In this document: positions 1 through 7,987 of the stretch, piece after piece
How the letters are laid out: each line of letters starts with the position of its first letter
Numbering within the stretch: position 1 is the stretch's first letter
Notes under the pieces: generated by a model
The model's database searches: none
What the model was told of the DNA's origin: nothing
Seen by the model: only the letters and a program-made list of their open reading frames with translations
Assembly (NCBI GenBank): GCA_963692995.1
Contig: OY843611.1
Location: 124,001-188,000, forward strand
Direction: 5' to 3'
Source of the DNA: Bin87 sp963692995
GTDB lineage: Bacteria; Chloroflexota; Dehalococcoidia; Lucifugimonadales; UBA3495
Length of the DNA: 64,000 nucleotides
Made by a program: the position numbers and the translations under genes

Positions 1-645
1 GGCGACGTTGGGCCGCCAGTGTTTTTTGTCGTCGATCCATTCCAGCAGCGGGTCCTGGAAGGCGGACAGGCGCAGGAAGAAGTGCTCGGAGTCGCGGAAC
101 GCCGGGGTTTGGCCGCAGATGCTGCAATAGGGGTTGACCAGATCGACGGGATCCAGGGTGTGGCCGCAGACGTCGCACTGGTCGCCGCGGGCGCGTTGGT
201 TGCTGCAATGGGGGCAGGCTCCCTCCACGTATCGATCGGGCAGGAAGCGGTCGCAGCCGGCGCAGTGGGCCAGCAGCATGGTGTCGGAATAGATGTAGTC
301 CCGCTCCAGAAGGCGCTGGAAGACGTCTTGCACCACCCGCCGGTGGTTCTCGGTGTGGGTGGTGGTGAAGAGGTCGAAGGAGATGCCCAGCCGCTGCCAG
401 GTGTCCAGGAACTGGGTGTGGTAGCGGTCGAGGACGGCCTGGGGTTCGACGCCCTCCTGGTCGGCGCGGATGGTGATGGGGGTGCCGTGGGCGTCGGAGC
501 CGGACACCATGAGGACCGTGTTGCCTTTCATGCGGTGGTAGCGGGCGAAGATATCGGCTGCCAGGTAGCAGCCGGCGATGTGGCCCATGTGCAGCGGACC
601 GTTTGCATAGGGCCAGGCAACACCGATGAAAATACGCTCGGGCAA
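1..645 (-). CDS. metG: Methionyl-tRNA synthetase, N-terminal part (runs off the window)
   Basis: Charges tRNA-Met with methionine in the cytoplasm. About 215 N-terminal codons are present; the gene continues past the left edge, so the KMSKS loop and anticodon domain are not visible. Residues 12-22 read PYANGPLHMGH, the class I HIGH signature. Residues about 130-180 carry four CxxC knuckles (CAGC, CPHC, CDVC, CSIC), the two-zinc insert of the MetG1 type. I chose the TTG at 645 because an AGGAGG-type ribosome site lies just upstream on the minus strand (652-660) and the conserved N-terminus starts there; no in-frame ATG gives a better fit. It is transcribed away from the bluB-like gene. Confidence 0.95.
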   Translation of the reverse strand, partial: MPERIFIGVAWPYANGPLHMGHIAGCYLAADIFARYHRMKGNTVLMVSGSDAHGTPITIRADQEGVEPQAVLDRYHTQFLDTWQRLGISFDLFTTTHTENHRRVVQDVFQRLLERDYIYSDTMLLAHCAGCDRFLPDRYVEGACPHCSNQRARGDQCDVCGHTLDPVDLVNPYCSICGQTPAFRDSEHFFLRLSAFQDPLLEWIDDKKHWRPNVA

Positions 646-821
646 GATCAGTCCTCCTCCGCAGCATGCCGCGACCGGAATCCGTTCGGTAATTCTAGCA
701 TAACCCGTTTGGGGCGAGTATGATGGTGGAGCCTCACGCGTACCCACTTTGCGGCAGAAGAACGGCGGCAAAAGAACGTCGGAAGCGGGCTTTGGGAGAT
801 TAGCGGGATAGGGCCATTCAG

Positions 822-1577
822 ATGAACCAGCCGGGCCAGGAAGCAAGCGATTTTCCCGTGAACGCGGCAGCCTACGCTTTTGCCGAGGCCGAGCGCGCGG
901 CGGTGTACCGGGCGATTTACCAGCGCCGCGACATCCGCAGCTTCCGGCCCGACCCCATTCCCGACGGGGTTTTGGCGCGCATAATCCGAGCGGCGCATCA
1001 CGGCCCTTCAGTGGGTTTTATGCAACCTTGGGACTTCATCCTGGTGCGGAACACCGAACTGCGGCAGCGGGTGAAGGAACTGTTTGACCGGGAACGGGCG
1101 GCGGCGGCCTGCTTTTTCGACGAGCCACGACGCTCCGCCTATCTCTCCCTGAAACTGGAAGGCATCCTGGAGTCGCCGGTGAACGTGTGCATCACCTGCG
1201 ATCCCACCCGCGCCGACGTGGTGCTGGGACGCAACTCCATGCCGGAAACCGACGTTTATTCCACCTGCTGCGCCGTACAGAACCTGTGGCTGGCGGCGCG
1301 GAGCGAGGGCGTCGGCGCGGGCTGGGTAAGCATCTTGAAACTGCCCCAATTGCGCGGAATCCTGGGCATACCGAGCCACATCATCCCAGTGGCCTACCTC
1401 TGTCTGGGCTACCCGGTCGAGTTTCCGCCTGAGCCTGGATTGCAGACGGCCGGCTGGCGGAACCGCTTGCCCCTGGACCAACTTATTCATGTTGACGGTT
1501 GGGGCAACTCCGGTACGGAAGAAGACTGGTCGGGATTCTGGGACGCGCTGGATACCTGGGTAGATCGCCCCCGTTAG
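822..1577 (+). CDS. bluB: BluB-like 5,6-dimethylbenzimidazole synthase (nitroreductase fold)
   Basis: A 251-residue flavoprotein of the nitroreductase superfamily, BluB branch. BluB breaks down reduced FMN with oxygen to make 5,6-dimethylbenzimidazole, the lower ligand of vitamin B12. The diagnostic stretches are RRDIRSFRPDPI near residue 35, AAHHGPSVGFMQPWDFIL near 65, and PETDVYSTCCAVQNLWLAAR near 140, followed by EGVGAGWVSI. These separate it from generic nitroreductases. The ATG at 822 has only a weak ribosome site. I see no cobalamin riboswitch in the short upstream gap and no other cobalamin gene nearby, so the pathway context comes from the family alone. Confidence 0.85.
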   Translation: MNQPGQEASDFPVNAAAYAFAEAERAAVYRAIYQRRDIRSFRPDPIPDGVLARIIRAAHHGPSVGFMQPWDFILVRNTELRQRVKELFDRERAAAACFFDEPRRSAYLSLKLEGILESPVNVCITCDPTRADVVLGRNSMPETDVYSTCCAVQNLWLAARSEGVGAGWVSILKLPQLRGILGIPSHIIPVAYLCLGYPVEFPPEPGLQTAGWRNRLPLDQLIHVDGWGNSGTEEDWSGFWDALDTWVDRPR

Positions 1578-1747
1578 CCGGCCGGTTGCCTGGGTGCGCC
1601 TCGCCAGGGGCAATCTAAGCGCCCGCTCACGCGCAGCCGATTCGGTTCAACCGGTCATTTGCCGGGCGGTTTCCGGACTCCGGCCCGCGCCGGAGCGACG
1701 GGTGAGTGATTTCATATGCGATAGCCCCGGGGTGCCCGTGAGCCTTT

Positions 1748-1792
1748 GTTGGGCATTGGCGAGTTGGGTATTGGTAAGTTGGGTATTGGTAA
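1748..1792. repeat. Three tandem 15-bp units
   Basis: Three head-to-tail copies of a 15-bp unit (GTTGGGTATTGGTAA; the first copy differs at three bases) sit in the gap before the lipoprotein gene. They lie in the longer open frame but upstream of the start I chose. Confidence 0.8.
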
Positions 1793-1868
1793 AGGGGTTA
1801 CACTGGAACACCTGACGAGACGAGAGGGGTATCAAGTGTCTCTAGGCGCGAGCAGCGGAGGTTTTGCG

Positions 1869-3530
1869 GTGAAGCAGCGTTGTGTGGCAGTTCTATTCGT
1901 CGCGGTCCTGACTTTGACATTGGGCCTGGGGCCGTTGGCGTGCGGTGGCGGGAATGGCGACTCCGGACTGGTGGAGATAACTGTCGGGCCGCCCACCGCC
2001 GCGCCGACACCCATTGCCGCGGTCGCAACGCCCACCGCGGCGCCGGAACCCACGGCAACGGCGACCGCGCCGGCAGCCACCGTCGCAGCGACGGCTCCAA
2101 CCACTGCCGCGCCGGCAGCCACCGTCGCGGCGCCGGATCCAACCATTGCCGCGCCGGCGCCTACTGCCCCGCCGCCGCCAACGGCGACTCCTGAACCTGC
2201 CGCCACCGCGCCGGCTCCCGATCCTGCCGCAACCCTACGGGACCCGGCGCTGTTGCAGTACGCCGAGCGGCACGCCGGAGGGCCGGGAGCGATCTTCGCC
2301 GGCGACGCCGCACAGCTGCTGGGGCTGCCGCCCCACGCGGCGTTGATGTTTAACCTTCCGCAATCTTTCTATACCCAGGCATCGGCGGCGGCGCTGTTCG
2401 GTCTGCCCGGTGGCATTTCCGACCATCTGTTCATCTTCACCAGTGACTACTATCAAGGGTTGCTGGATAAGGCCAAACTGATCGACCCCACCGATTTGAC
2501 GTCGTCCGGCCGGAGCTTTGAGATCCGGCACGTCTGCATTGACCGCCGGCTGCCGACGTGCGCGCTGGTGCAGAGCTACTGGGCGCCCAACCTGGAGCGG
2601 CGCACCAACGGGCAGGTGACGCTGTCGGTAACGTCTTTTGCCGAGCTGGGACCGGCCGAGCCGGACCCGCTCCGCCAGGTGGCCGACGGGTCGCTGGACA
2701 TGGTGAACATCTACACCGGATACGTGGCCGAGGCTTATCCGGCGTTGGAGGTGCAGTCGCTGTGGGGGACGGTCGGCGATTGGGAGACCTCGTATCTGGC
2801 GCTGACCGACCTGGCGCCGGACGTTGACCAGCTGGTGACGGACCGCTCCGGAGGCAGCCGGACGCTGAACCGCAACTGGTTCGCCGGTTCCGACCAGTGG
2901 TTCTACAGCAAAGCGCCGTTGGAAACCGTGACCGATTTCGAGGGCAAGCAGATAGGCAGCCACTCTGCCGCCATGTCGGACTTCATCCGGGGCATGGGCG
3001 GCGAGCCGGTTGAGCTGGACGCGACCGAAATCTACAGCGCAATGCAAATTGGAACGGTGGACGCCACCGTGTCCCCGGCCCTGCTGGCGGTGACCGGCCG
3101 GCTCTTCGAGGTGTCCGATCACATCGCCGGGCCGGTGATCGGGTTCGGCTACACCAACAACGTCATCAACAAGGACGTTTGGAACGCAATGCCCCAGGAC
3201 CTGCGGCAGATCATGATTGAAGAGGGCGCGAAAACGGAACTGGAGGCGCTGCGCCTCGCTCCCTTCCAGAACTTCGTCGCCCTGGAGGCCAACCAGATAG
3301 CCGGCCTGCGTCCCATCCCGTTCTCGGAGGACACCCTGAAACACATCAACGAAACGGTGGCGCCGGAACACGTCCTGCCCGGTTGGCTGCGCCGGCTGGG
3401 CTACCCCGAGCGCGGGCAGCAGATCGTGGACATCTACAACAGCAAATCCGCGCCGTACACCGGCCTACGGGTCAACGCCGACGGCAGCATAGAGCGGGTG
3501 GCGATAACGAAAGGGCCGCGGGCGGAGTGA
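1869..3530 (+). CDS. TRAP transporter solute-binding lipoprotein (DctP family)
   Basis: An extracytoplasmic binding protein of the DctP family, which captures carboxylate-type solutes for a TRAP transporter. From the GTG at 1869 the product is 553 residues. It has a basic start, a hydrophobic segment and a lipobox PLAC with Cys25 as the lipidation site. Next comes a Pro/Ala/Thr-rich stalk over roughly residues 40-120, typical of Chloroflexota surface lipoproteins. The C-terminal two thirds matches DctP: SYWAPNLERRTNGQV, a SLDMVNIYTGYVAEAYP segment, and FEGKQIGSHSAAMSDFIRGMGGEPV with AMQIGTVDA. The open frame starts earlier at 1746, but GGAGG at 1857-1861 is well spaced from this GTG and the signal sequence begins here. 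No membrane subunits (DctQ/DctM) are next to it, so the substrate and partner are unknown. Confidence 0.85.
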   Translation: MKQRCVAVLFVAVLTLTLGLGPLACGGGNGDSGLVEITVGPPTAAPTPIAAVATPTAAPEPTATATAPAATVAATAPTTAAPAATVAAPDPTIAAPAPTAPPPPTATPEPAATAPAPDPAATLRDPALLQYAERHAGGPGAIFAGDAAQLLGLPPHAALMFNLPQSFYTQASAAALFGLPGGISDHLFIFTSDYYQGLLDKAKLIDPTDLTSSGRSFEIRHVCIDRRLPTCALVQSYWAPNLERRTNGQVTLSVTSFAELGPAEPDPLRQVADGSLDMVNIYTGYVAEAYPALEVQSLWGTVGDWETSYLALTDLAPDVDQLVTDRSGGSRTLNRNWFAGSDQWFYSKAPLETVTDFEGKQIGSHSAAMSDFIRGMGGEPVELDATEIYSAMQIGTVDATVSPALLAVTGRLFEVSDHIAGPVIGFGYTNNVINKDVWNAMPQDLRQIMIEEGAKTELEALRLAPFQNFVALEANQIAGLRPIPFSEDTLKHINETVAPEHVLPGWLRRLGYPERGQQIVDIYNSKSAPYTGLRVNADGSIERVAITKGPRAE

Positions 3531-3591
3531 AGCGAAAGTTTTCCGGATAGCGCCGTGTGCTAAACTCGCCGGCATCATCTGCCTGGCGTGT

Positions 3592-3690
3592 GCGGTAGCC
3601 GATATTCGCCGCACCTTTCAGCGGGCTGCCCTGCGTGTACGGTAGCCGGTATTGCGGTAGCCGGTATTCGCCGCGCCTTTCAGCTGGCTG
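3592..3690. repeat. Direct repeat pair of 37 bp before cas3
   Basis: Two 37-bp direct copies, 3592-3628 and 3654-3690, differ at only a few bases (each begins GCGGTAGCCG and ends GGCTG). A third partial copy of the GGTAGCCGGTATT core lies between them. They fill most of the gap upstream of cas3. They could be an intergenic repeat family or a binding region; the sequence does not decide. Confidence 0.75.
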
Positions 3691-3714
3691 ATTGGAGCGC
3701 ATTGCGAGGGTTCA

Positions 3715-6348
3715 GTGACCACAAAAGCCTCTTACACCCGTCGGTTCTGGGCGAAATCAGACCGGAATAACCCGGAACGCATCCACCTGCTGGAGTGCCA
3801 TCTGGCCGATGTCGGAGCCTGCTTTGAAGCGCTCCTGGCGCAGCCCGTCATCCGGCGGCGGCTGGCGCAGTCCGGAGGGCGCGATGATCTGGACCCGGCA
3901 ACGGTGGCGCGGTTGTCACTGCTGGCCGCCCTGCATGACATCGGTAAAGTGAACGTCGGGTTCCAGACGCAAATCTGGCGGAACGAGGACTTGCCGGAAA
4001 GCGCGCGCAGACCAAGACGCGCCGGGCACACGCTGGACCTGACGCCGTTGCTGAACGGCAACGGCGATACCGAAACGGCCGGGTGGTTCTTCGATGGGCT
4101 GGGGTGGTGGTGGGATGCCGTGGAATCCTGGGACGACCGAGGCGGCGCGACCGTCTGCGCTCTGCTCATCGCAACGCTTTCGCATCACGGCCGGCCGCTG
4201 TGTCTGGAAGAGAGCCGGCAGCCGAACCCCGGAATCTGGCGGCGCTACGGCGACCTGCGTCCTCAGGAGCAGGTCGCGCGCATCGGACGGCTGGCGCGGG
4301 AATGGTTCCCGGCGGCCTTTGCCGATGCCGGGCCGCCGCTGCCGGCGGCGCCCGCCTTCCAGCACCATTTTCTGGGGTTATGCAACCTGGCCGATTGGAT
4401 TGGCTCCAACGAGCGGTGGTTTGAGTATGTCGCCGAGCCGAGGAATGACTACATTGCAACCGCCCGCGCTAATGCCGAGCGCGCCGTCAACGATGTTGGC
4501 CTGAACCGGTCGGCGCAGCGCGCCGGATTCTCCGGCCTTCCCGATTTCGCCGACCTGTTCGGACTGGCCGGCGGCCCCAACGCTATCCAGCAGGCGGCGC
4601 AAGATACCCCGCTGGACGCCCCTTTGGTCATTATCGAGTCGGAAACCGGCTCCGGCAAGACCGAAGCGGCTCTGTGGCGGTTCGCCCGAATGTACGAGGC
4701 CGGTCTGGTGGACGGCCTCTATTTCGCGCTGCCCACCCGTTCGGCCGCAGTGCAGATTCACGAAAGAGTGCACCGCTTTATTGGCCGACTCTTCCCGAAC
4801 CGGACGTCGCCCGAGACGGTTCTGGCAGTGCCCGGCTATCTGCGCGCCGGAGACGCAGCGGGACAGCGCCTGCAAGATTATGCAGTCTGGTGGGATGACC
4901 ATGCCGCCGACGGACGGCGTTGGGCCGCCGAAAGCACCAAGCGTTACCTGGCCGCCCAAATCGCCGTGGGCACCGTGGACCAGGCTCTGCTGGGCGCGCT
5001 GATGGTGAAAAACGCTCATCTGCGCGCAGCGTGCCTGGCGCGCAGCCTGCTGGTAGTGGACGAAGTGCACGCCTCCGACACTTACATGAGCGAAATTCTG
5101 GCCGCCCTGCTGGACGCCCACCTCGGCAGCGGCGGCCAGGCCCTGCTGATGTCGGCCACCCTGGGCTCCGTCGCCCGCCAGCGTTGGCGGGGCGAACCCG
5201 CCGTTGGATTAGCCGACGCCATTGCCGTGGCTTATCCCGCCGTCAGCGCCCGACACGGCGTCCGCGCCGTCGACGAGAACGGCGCCGGGAAAACCGTCAG
5301 CATCAAGGCCCGGCCCATAATGGGCGACCCAGCGGCCATCGCACAATCGGCGCTAGAGGCCGCCCGCGCCGGCGCCAAAGTGCTGGTGGTGCGCAACACC
5401 GTTGGCTACGCTATTCGTGTCCACCAGGCAATTGAGGAGATTGCCGGCGACGACGCGGAATTGCTGTTCGCCGTTAACGGCATTTCGACGCTGCATCACG
5501 GGCGGTTCGCCGCTCCCGACCGCCGGCTGCTGGACCGCCGTATTGAGGAACTGCTGGGCCGGGAACGGGAGAGTGGAGGCCGTATTGTGGTGGGTACGCA
5601 GACGCTGGAGCAGTCGCTGGACATTGACGCCGACCTGCTGATTACCGACTTGTCTCCGATGGACGTGCTCTTGCAGCGCATCGGCCGGCTGCATCGCCAC
5701 CGGCGGGACGACCGGCCCCACGATTATGCAACGCCGCAGTGCATCGCGCTTACGCCGCCGGACGACGATCTGTCCCCGCTGCTGACGAAGGGGAACGGGC
5801 AGACCGCCAACGGCCTGGGCCCCTATGGCGGCGTGTACCGCAGCCTGCACATACTGGAAGCCACCCGGCGGCTGATTGCCGAGTATCCCGAATGGCGCAT
5901 CCCGGCTATGAACCGGAAATTGGTGGAGAGCGCCACCCATGGCGAAGCGCTGGACCGCATCACCAAAGAGTTGGGCGACCAGTGGCAAGGTCACCAGATA
6001 AGTACGACGGGGGCGCTTATCGCCGACCAGCAAACCGCCCACAGCCACCTCATTAGGCGCGACAAGTCGTTTTTTGAGGACAACGGGGAGGTTTGTTTCC
6101 CCAGCGACGACAAGTGGATACGCACCCGGCTGGGCGACGACCGGGTGGAAATCGCCTTCAATCCGCCCTTGCCCAGCCCCTTTGACTCATCCGGCGCCAT
6201 TGACCGGATGGCGCTGCCCCTGGGCTGGCTGGAGCGCGATGACGCGCCGGACTCCGTAGAGCCGACGGCGACCGACGGCGGCGGTTTTGCCTTCCGCATC
6301 GGCAGCCATCGATTTCGCTACGACCGGCTGGGACTGCGGCGAGAGTAA
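3715..6348 (+). CDS. cas3: Type I-E CRISPR nuclease-helicase Cas3
   Basis: An 877-residue single-chain Cas3 that is recruited to Cascade R-loops, then nicks, unwinds and degrades the target DNA. The N-terminal HD nuclease has His74-Asp75 in LAALHDIGK and a His pair at 157-158 in SHHGRP. The superfamily 2 helicase follows: Walker A SETGSGKT at 309-316, DEVH at 449-452, SAT at 480-482, and motif VI QRIGR at 654-658. All key residues are present, so it looks active. The GTG start is preceded by GAGGG at a short spacing. It is separated from the Cascade operon by about 1.8 kb holding other genes and has no recognisable strong promoter of its own. It could therefore be controlled differently from Cascade. 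Confidence 0.97.
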   Translation: MTTKASYTRRFWAKSDRNNPERIHLLECHLADVGACFEALLAQPVIRRRLAQSGGRDDLDPATVARLSLLAALHDIGKVNVGFQTQIWRNEDLPESARRPRRAGHTLDLTPLLNGNGDTETAGWFFDGLGWWWDAVESWDDRGGATVCALLIATLSHHGRPLCLEESRQPNPGIWRRYGDLRPQEQVARIGRLAREWFPAAFADAGPPLPAAPAFQHHFLGLCNLADWIGSNERWFEYVAEPRNDYIATARANAERAVNDVGLNRSAQRAGFSGLPDFADLFGLAGGPNAIQQAAQDTPLDAPLVIIESETGSGKTEAALWRFARMYEAGLVDGLYFALPTRSAAVQIHERVHRFIGRLFPNRTSPETVLAVPGYLRAGDAAGQRLQDYAVWWDDHAADGRRWAAESTKRYLAAQIAVGTVDQALLGALMVKNAHLRAACLARSLLVVDEVHASDTYMSEILAALLDAHLGSGGQALLMSATLGSVARQRWRGEPAVGLADAIAVAYPAVSARHGVRAVDENGAGKTVSIKARPIMGDPAAIAQSALEAARAGAKVLVVRNTVGYAIRVHQAIEEIAGDDAELLFAVNGISTLHHGRFAAPDRRLLDRRIEELLGRERESGGRIVVGTQTLEQSLDIDADLLITDLSPMDVLLQRIGRLHRHRRDDRPHDYATPQCIALTPPDDDLSPLLTKGNGQTANGLGPYGGVYRSLHILEATRRLIAEYPEWRIPAMNRKLVESATHGEALDRITKELGDQWQGHQISTTGALIADQQTAHSHLIRRDKSFFEDNGEVCFPSDDKWIRTRLGDDRVEIAFNPPLPSPFDSSGAIDRMALPLGWLERDDAPDSVEPTATDGGGFAFRIGSHRFRYDRLGLRRE

Positions 6349-6400
6349 CCCGCGTTGGCCGGTGGAGGTTTGCTCGTTCCCGGTTGGTCTTAGTTCTCGG

Positions 6401-6430
6401 TTGGTCTTTACTGACGGCGGATGGTATGAT
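6401..6430 (+). promoter_or_regulatory. Putative sigma70-type promoter for the coiled-coil gene
   Basis: TTGGTC at 6401-6406 and TATGAT at 6425-6430 are separated by 18 bp, 30 bp before the ATG at 6460. This implies a transcription unit separate from cas3. Confidence 0.45.
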
Positions 6431-6459
6431 TGCAGGCAACGATGTAGAGCAGATTAGCA

Positions 6460-7323
6460 ATGCTGACCACGCCTGGCGATATTCCAATCAACACTTTCGG
6501 TGACATTCTCGCTGCGATGGAGCGGGATCCGGAACTGTGCGCCGAGATGCGGCGCCACATCTTGGGCGAAGAAATCCTGCGACTGCCTGAGACGGTAGCG
6601 AACTTGGCCCAGACCGTCCGCGAAATTCTGGACGTAGTACGAGGCATTTCTGAGCGTCAGGACCGTGTGGAAGGGCAGCTGGGCCGGATGGAAGAGCGGC
6701 AGGACCGTGTGGAAGGGCAGCTGGGCCGGATGGAAGAGCGGCAGGACCGGATGGAGCAGGACATCACTGATCTGAAAGCCGGTCAGTCCCGGATGGAGCA
6801 GGACATCACTGATCTGAAAGCCGGTCAGTCCCGGATGGAGCAGGACATCACTGATCTGAAAGCCGGTCAGTCCCGGATGCAGGGCCAGCTCAACAACCTG
6901 ATGGGCACTGATTATGAACGGAAAGTTGCCCGGCGGCTGCGCCGTACCGCAGAACGGCGTCTCAATCTGCGCGCCGCTGAGGTTATCTATGCCGTAGTCG
7001 CGCCGGACAACAACACCATCCCCGACCTGCTCAGTGAGGCTCTTGACGCTGGCCGCATCGATAATGACCAGATCGATGAAGTGGAACGCGCTGATCTTAT
7101 CATCAGCGGCCGGAACCAGGCCGGCGGTACGACCTACGCCGTGGTTGAGGCGTCGATCACCATTGACCGGCGCGACATCGACCGGGCCGCGGTCCGGGCC
7201 ACTCTCCTGGAGCGGGCCAGCGACGCTACCGCGCTGGCGGTAGTAGTGGGAACGGACATATCCGACGCAGACCGCAGCCACGCCGGGGACAATGGGGTGG
7301 CCGTGATTGTTATGCTCGAATAA
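6460..7323 (+). CDS. Coiled-coil protein with a PD-(D/E)XK-like C-terminal domain
   Basis: A 287-residue protein with no firm function. Residues about 60-145 are heptad-like and built from tandem units (EERQDRVEGQLGRM, then MEQDITDLKAGQSR three times), giving a long coiled coil. The C-terminal part (YERKVARRLRR, ERADLIISGRN, TYAVVEASITIDRRDIDRA) resembles a family common in Cyanobacteria and Chloroflexota with a restriction-nuclease-like fold: an early Glu, a later Asp, and E-x-S where E-x-K would be expected. The Lys to Ser change makes nuclease activity uncertain. It sits between cas3 and cse1, but I know of no established link of this family to CRISPR function. It probably has its own promoter at 6401-6430. 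Confidence 0.6.
   Translation: MLTTPGDIPINTFGDILAAMERDPELCAEMRRHILGEEILRLPETVANLAQTVREILDVVRGISERQDRVEGQLGRMEERQDRVEGQLGRMEERQDRMEQDITDLKAGQSRMEQDITDLKAGQSRMEQDITDLKAGQSRMQGQLNNLMGTDYERKVARRLRRTAERRLNLRAAEVIYAVVAPDNNTIPDLLSEALDAGRIDNDQIDEVERADLIISGRNQAGGTTYAVVEASITIDRRDIDRAAVRATLLERASDATALAVVVGTDISDADRSHAGDNGVAVIVMLE
6652..6873. repeat. In-frame 42-bp tandem repeats inside the coiled-coil gene
   Basis: Two full copies of one 42-bp unit (6652-6693 and 6694-6735, plus a partial) run straight into three identical copies of a second 42-bp unit (6748-6789, 6790-6831, 6832-6873). Each unit adds 14 residues, so copy-number change would lengthen the coiled coil without a frameshift. Confidence 0.9.
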
Positions 7324-7331
7324 CGGGGCCG

Positions 7332-7358
7332 GCGATCCCCGCGTTTGCGGGGGAACTG
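7332..7358 (-). repeat. Solitary degenerate CRISPR repeat (inverted relative to the array)
   Basis: Read on the minus strand this begins GTTCCCCCGCA and continues ACGCGGGGAT. It matches the array repeat at nearly every position through the hairpin, then diverges in the handle (ATCGCC instead of ATAGACC). It lies nine bases after the stop codon of the coiled-coil gene. No second repeat lies one spacer length away on either side, so it is not half of a mini-array. The hairpin is intact and could be a Cas6e site or serve as an mRNA 3' hairpin. Confidence 0.7.
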
Positions 7359-7575
7359 CGCCGGCGCCAAAGGCAGTACAGCGCAGAGCGCTCAAGCGTA
7401 GCCGAGGCGACGTGGTGTGGCGCTCCAGGCGCTGGAGTAGCATCCGGAAGATTTCGGCGATTTGTCCGCAGCAGTGGGATGCCGGCGCGACCCCGCCTAC
7501 CCGGTCCTGCATTGGGATGCGGGTCAGGCGTGAGCTACCCGGTTTCGGATTAAAGGCAGCGCGCGGCGCGAACTG

Positions 7576-7764
7576 ATGCGCCGGACTTTCGTTGCCCGGG
7601 AACGGCTGGTTGAATCCAGCGACGCCCTGGGCAAAGAACTGCTGGCCGGCAGCCGGCTCAAAGAAGGGCCGCGCGGGTTGCGTCGTCTGGGGGTTGGTGA
7701 TTGCCGTGTTGTATACGAAGCGTTTGACAACGAACTGGTCGTCCTGGCGGTACGGGTAGCCTAA
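7576..7764 (+). pseudogene. Truncated RelE/ParE-like toxin ORF
   Basis: A 62-codon ORF. Its C-terminal half, GLRRLGVGDCRVVYEAFDNELVVLAVRVA, fits the last strands of RelE-type ribosome-dependent mRNA interferases (family form: LRVGDYRVIYEIDD.ELVVLVVRVGHR). The N-terminal helices of a normal 85-90 residue RelE are missing, and the final HRR..Y catalytic segment is cut off. No antitoxin ORF is recognisable beside it. It is probably a decayed remnant, though a short functional peptide cannot be excluded. It sits between the solitary pseudo-repeat at 7332-7358 and the crRNA-like element at 7852-7940. Confidence 0.45.
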
Positions 7765-7851
7765 CGGCGCAAAGCCTACCGAACTCCGTGATTCGGCCGA
7801 CGGTAAGACAGCGCACCCGCAGACCGGGGCGGACGATCCGCCCGCCCTTAT

Positions 7852-7940
7852 CCGCTAACCCCGCGTTTGCGGGGAAACCTGCGCTTTACGCCCTGGCGTT
7901 TTAGCGTTAGGTGGTCTATCTCCCGGTATCGGGAGCCGGG
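7852..7940 (-). ncRNA. crRNA-like guide RNA (CreA/CreR-type Cas regulator candidate)
   Basis: On the minus strand, pseudo-repeat 1 (7940-7913), a 33-nt guide (7912-7880) and pseudo-repeat 2 (7879-7852) follow each other with exactly the array spacing. Pseudo-repeat 1 ends GATAGACC, identical to the array repeat and so to the crRNA 5' handle. Its stem is rewritten to CTCCCG/CGGGAG, still six perfect pairs around ATAC. Pseudo-repeat 2 keeps GGTTTCCCCGCAAACGCGGG with an intact stem but a decayed 3' end, as expected if only Cas6e recognition is needed there. The guide starts ACCTAACGCTAA and matches the DNA just after the cas operon promoter (7990-8022) in a seed-only manner. Known crRNA-like regulators of other type I systems have this same plan: degenerate repeats, partial complementarity and a cas or toxin promoter as target. 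The inferred role is to load into Cascade and repress cse1-cas2 transcription. Confidence 0.82.
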
Positions 7941-7966
7941 TGACAATGGGCCTTGACAATGAGCCT
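7941..7966. repeat. Two 13-bp direct repeats over the -35 region
   Basis: TGACAATGGGCCT (7941-7953) is followed at once by TGACAATGAGCCT (7954-7966); they differ at one base. The second copy contains most of the -35 element of the cas promoter. The pair fills the space between the crRNA-like gene and that promoter, so it could be a protein operator or simply a duplicated -35. Confidence 0.7.
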
Positions 7967-7981
7967 GCCCGGTGGTAATAT
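7953..7981 (+). promoter_or_regulatory. Near-consensus promoter of the Cascade operon
   Basis: TTGACA at 7953-7958, a 17-bp spacer and TAATAT at 7976-7981: a perfect -35, optimal spacing and a five-of-six -10. The expected start of transcription is near 7988, about 200 nt before the cse1 start. It is the strongest promoter match I see in the cas region. Confidence 0.8.
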
Positions 7982-7987
7982 CAATGT

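Noticed and set aside
19..723. Plus-strand open frame over metG
   Set aside because: Antisense to a clearly recognised MetRS with its HIGH motif and zinc knuckles; the plus-strand translation has only low-complexity Val/Gly/Ala sequence.
720..821. Cobalamin riboswitch upstream of the BluB-like gene
   Set aside because: The gap is about 100 bp and shows no B12-box-like sequence.
822..1613. Minus-strand and alternative-frame open frames over bluB and other genes
   Set aside because: Typical of high-GC DNA; they overlap well-supported genes and lack conserved content.
7332..7358. Solitary pseudo-repeat as part of a longer mini-array with the guide element
   Set aside because: No repeat-like sequence lies 33 bases on either side, and it is about 490 bp from the guide element.
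7576..7764. Intact RelE toxin or CreT toxin
   Set aside because: Half of the RelE fold and the terminal catalytic segment are missing and no antitoxin gene is present. CreT-type toxins are very small RNAs or peptides that cannot be recognised here.
7759..7790. Second possible target of the crRNA-like guide (CCTAACG at the end of the RelE-like ORF)
   Set aside because: Only seven seed bases match before four mismatches in a row at non-flipped positions, and the flanking TAG is not an AA motif. The promoter site at 7990-8022 is far better.
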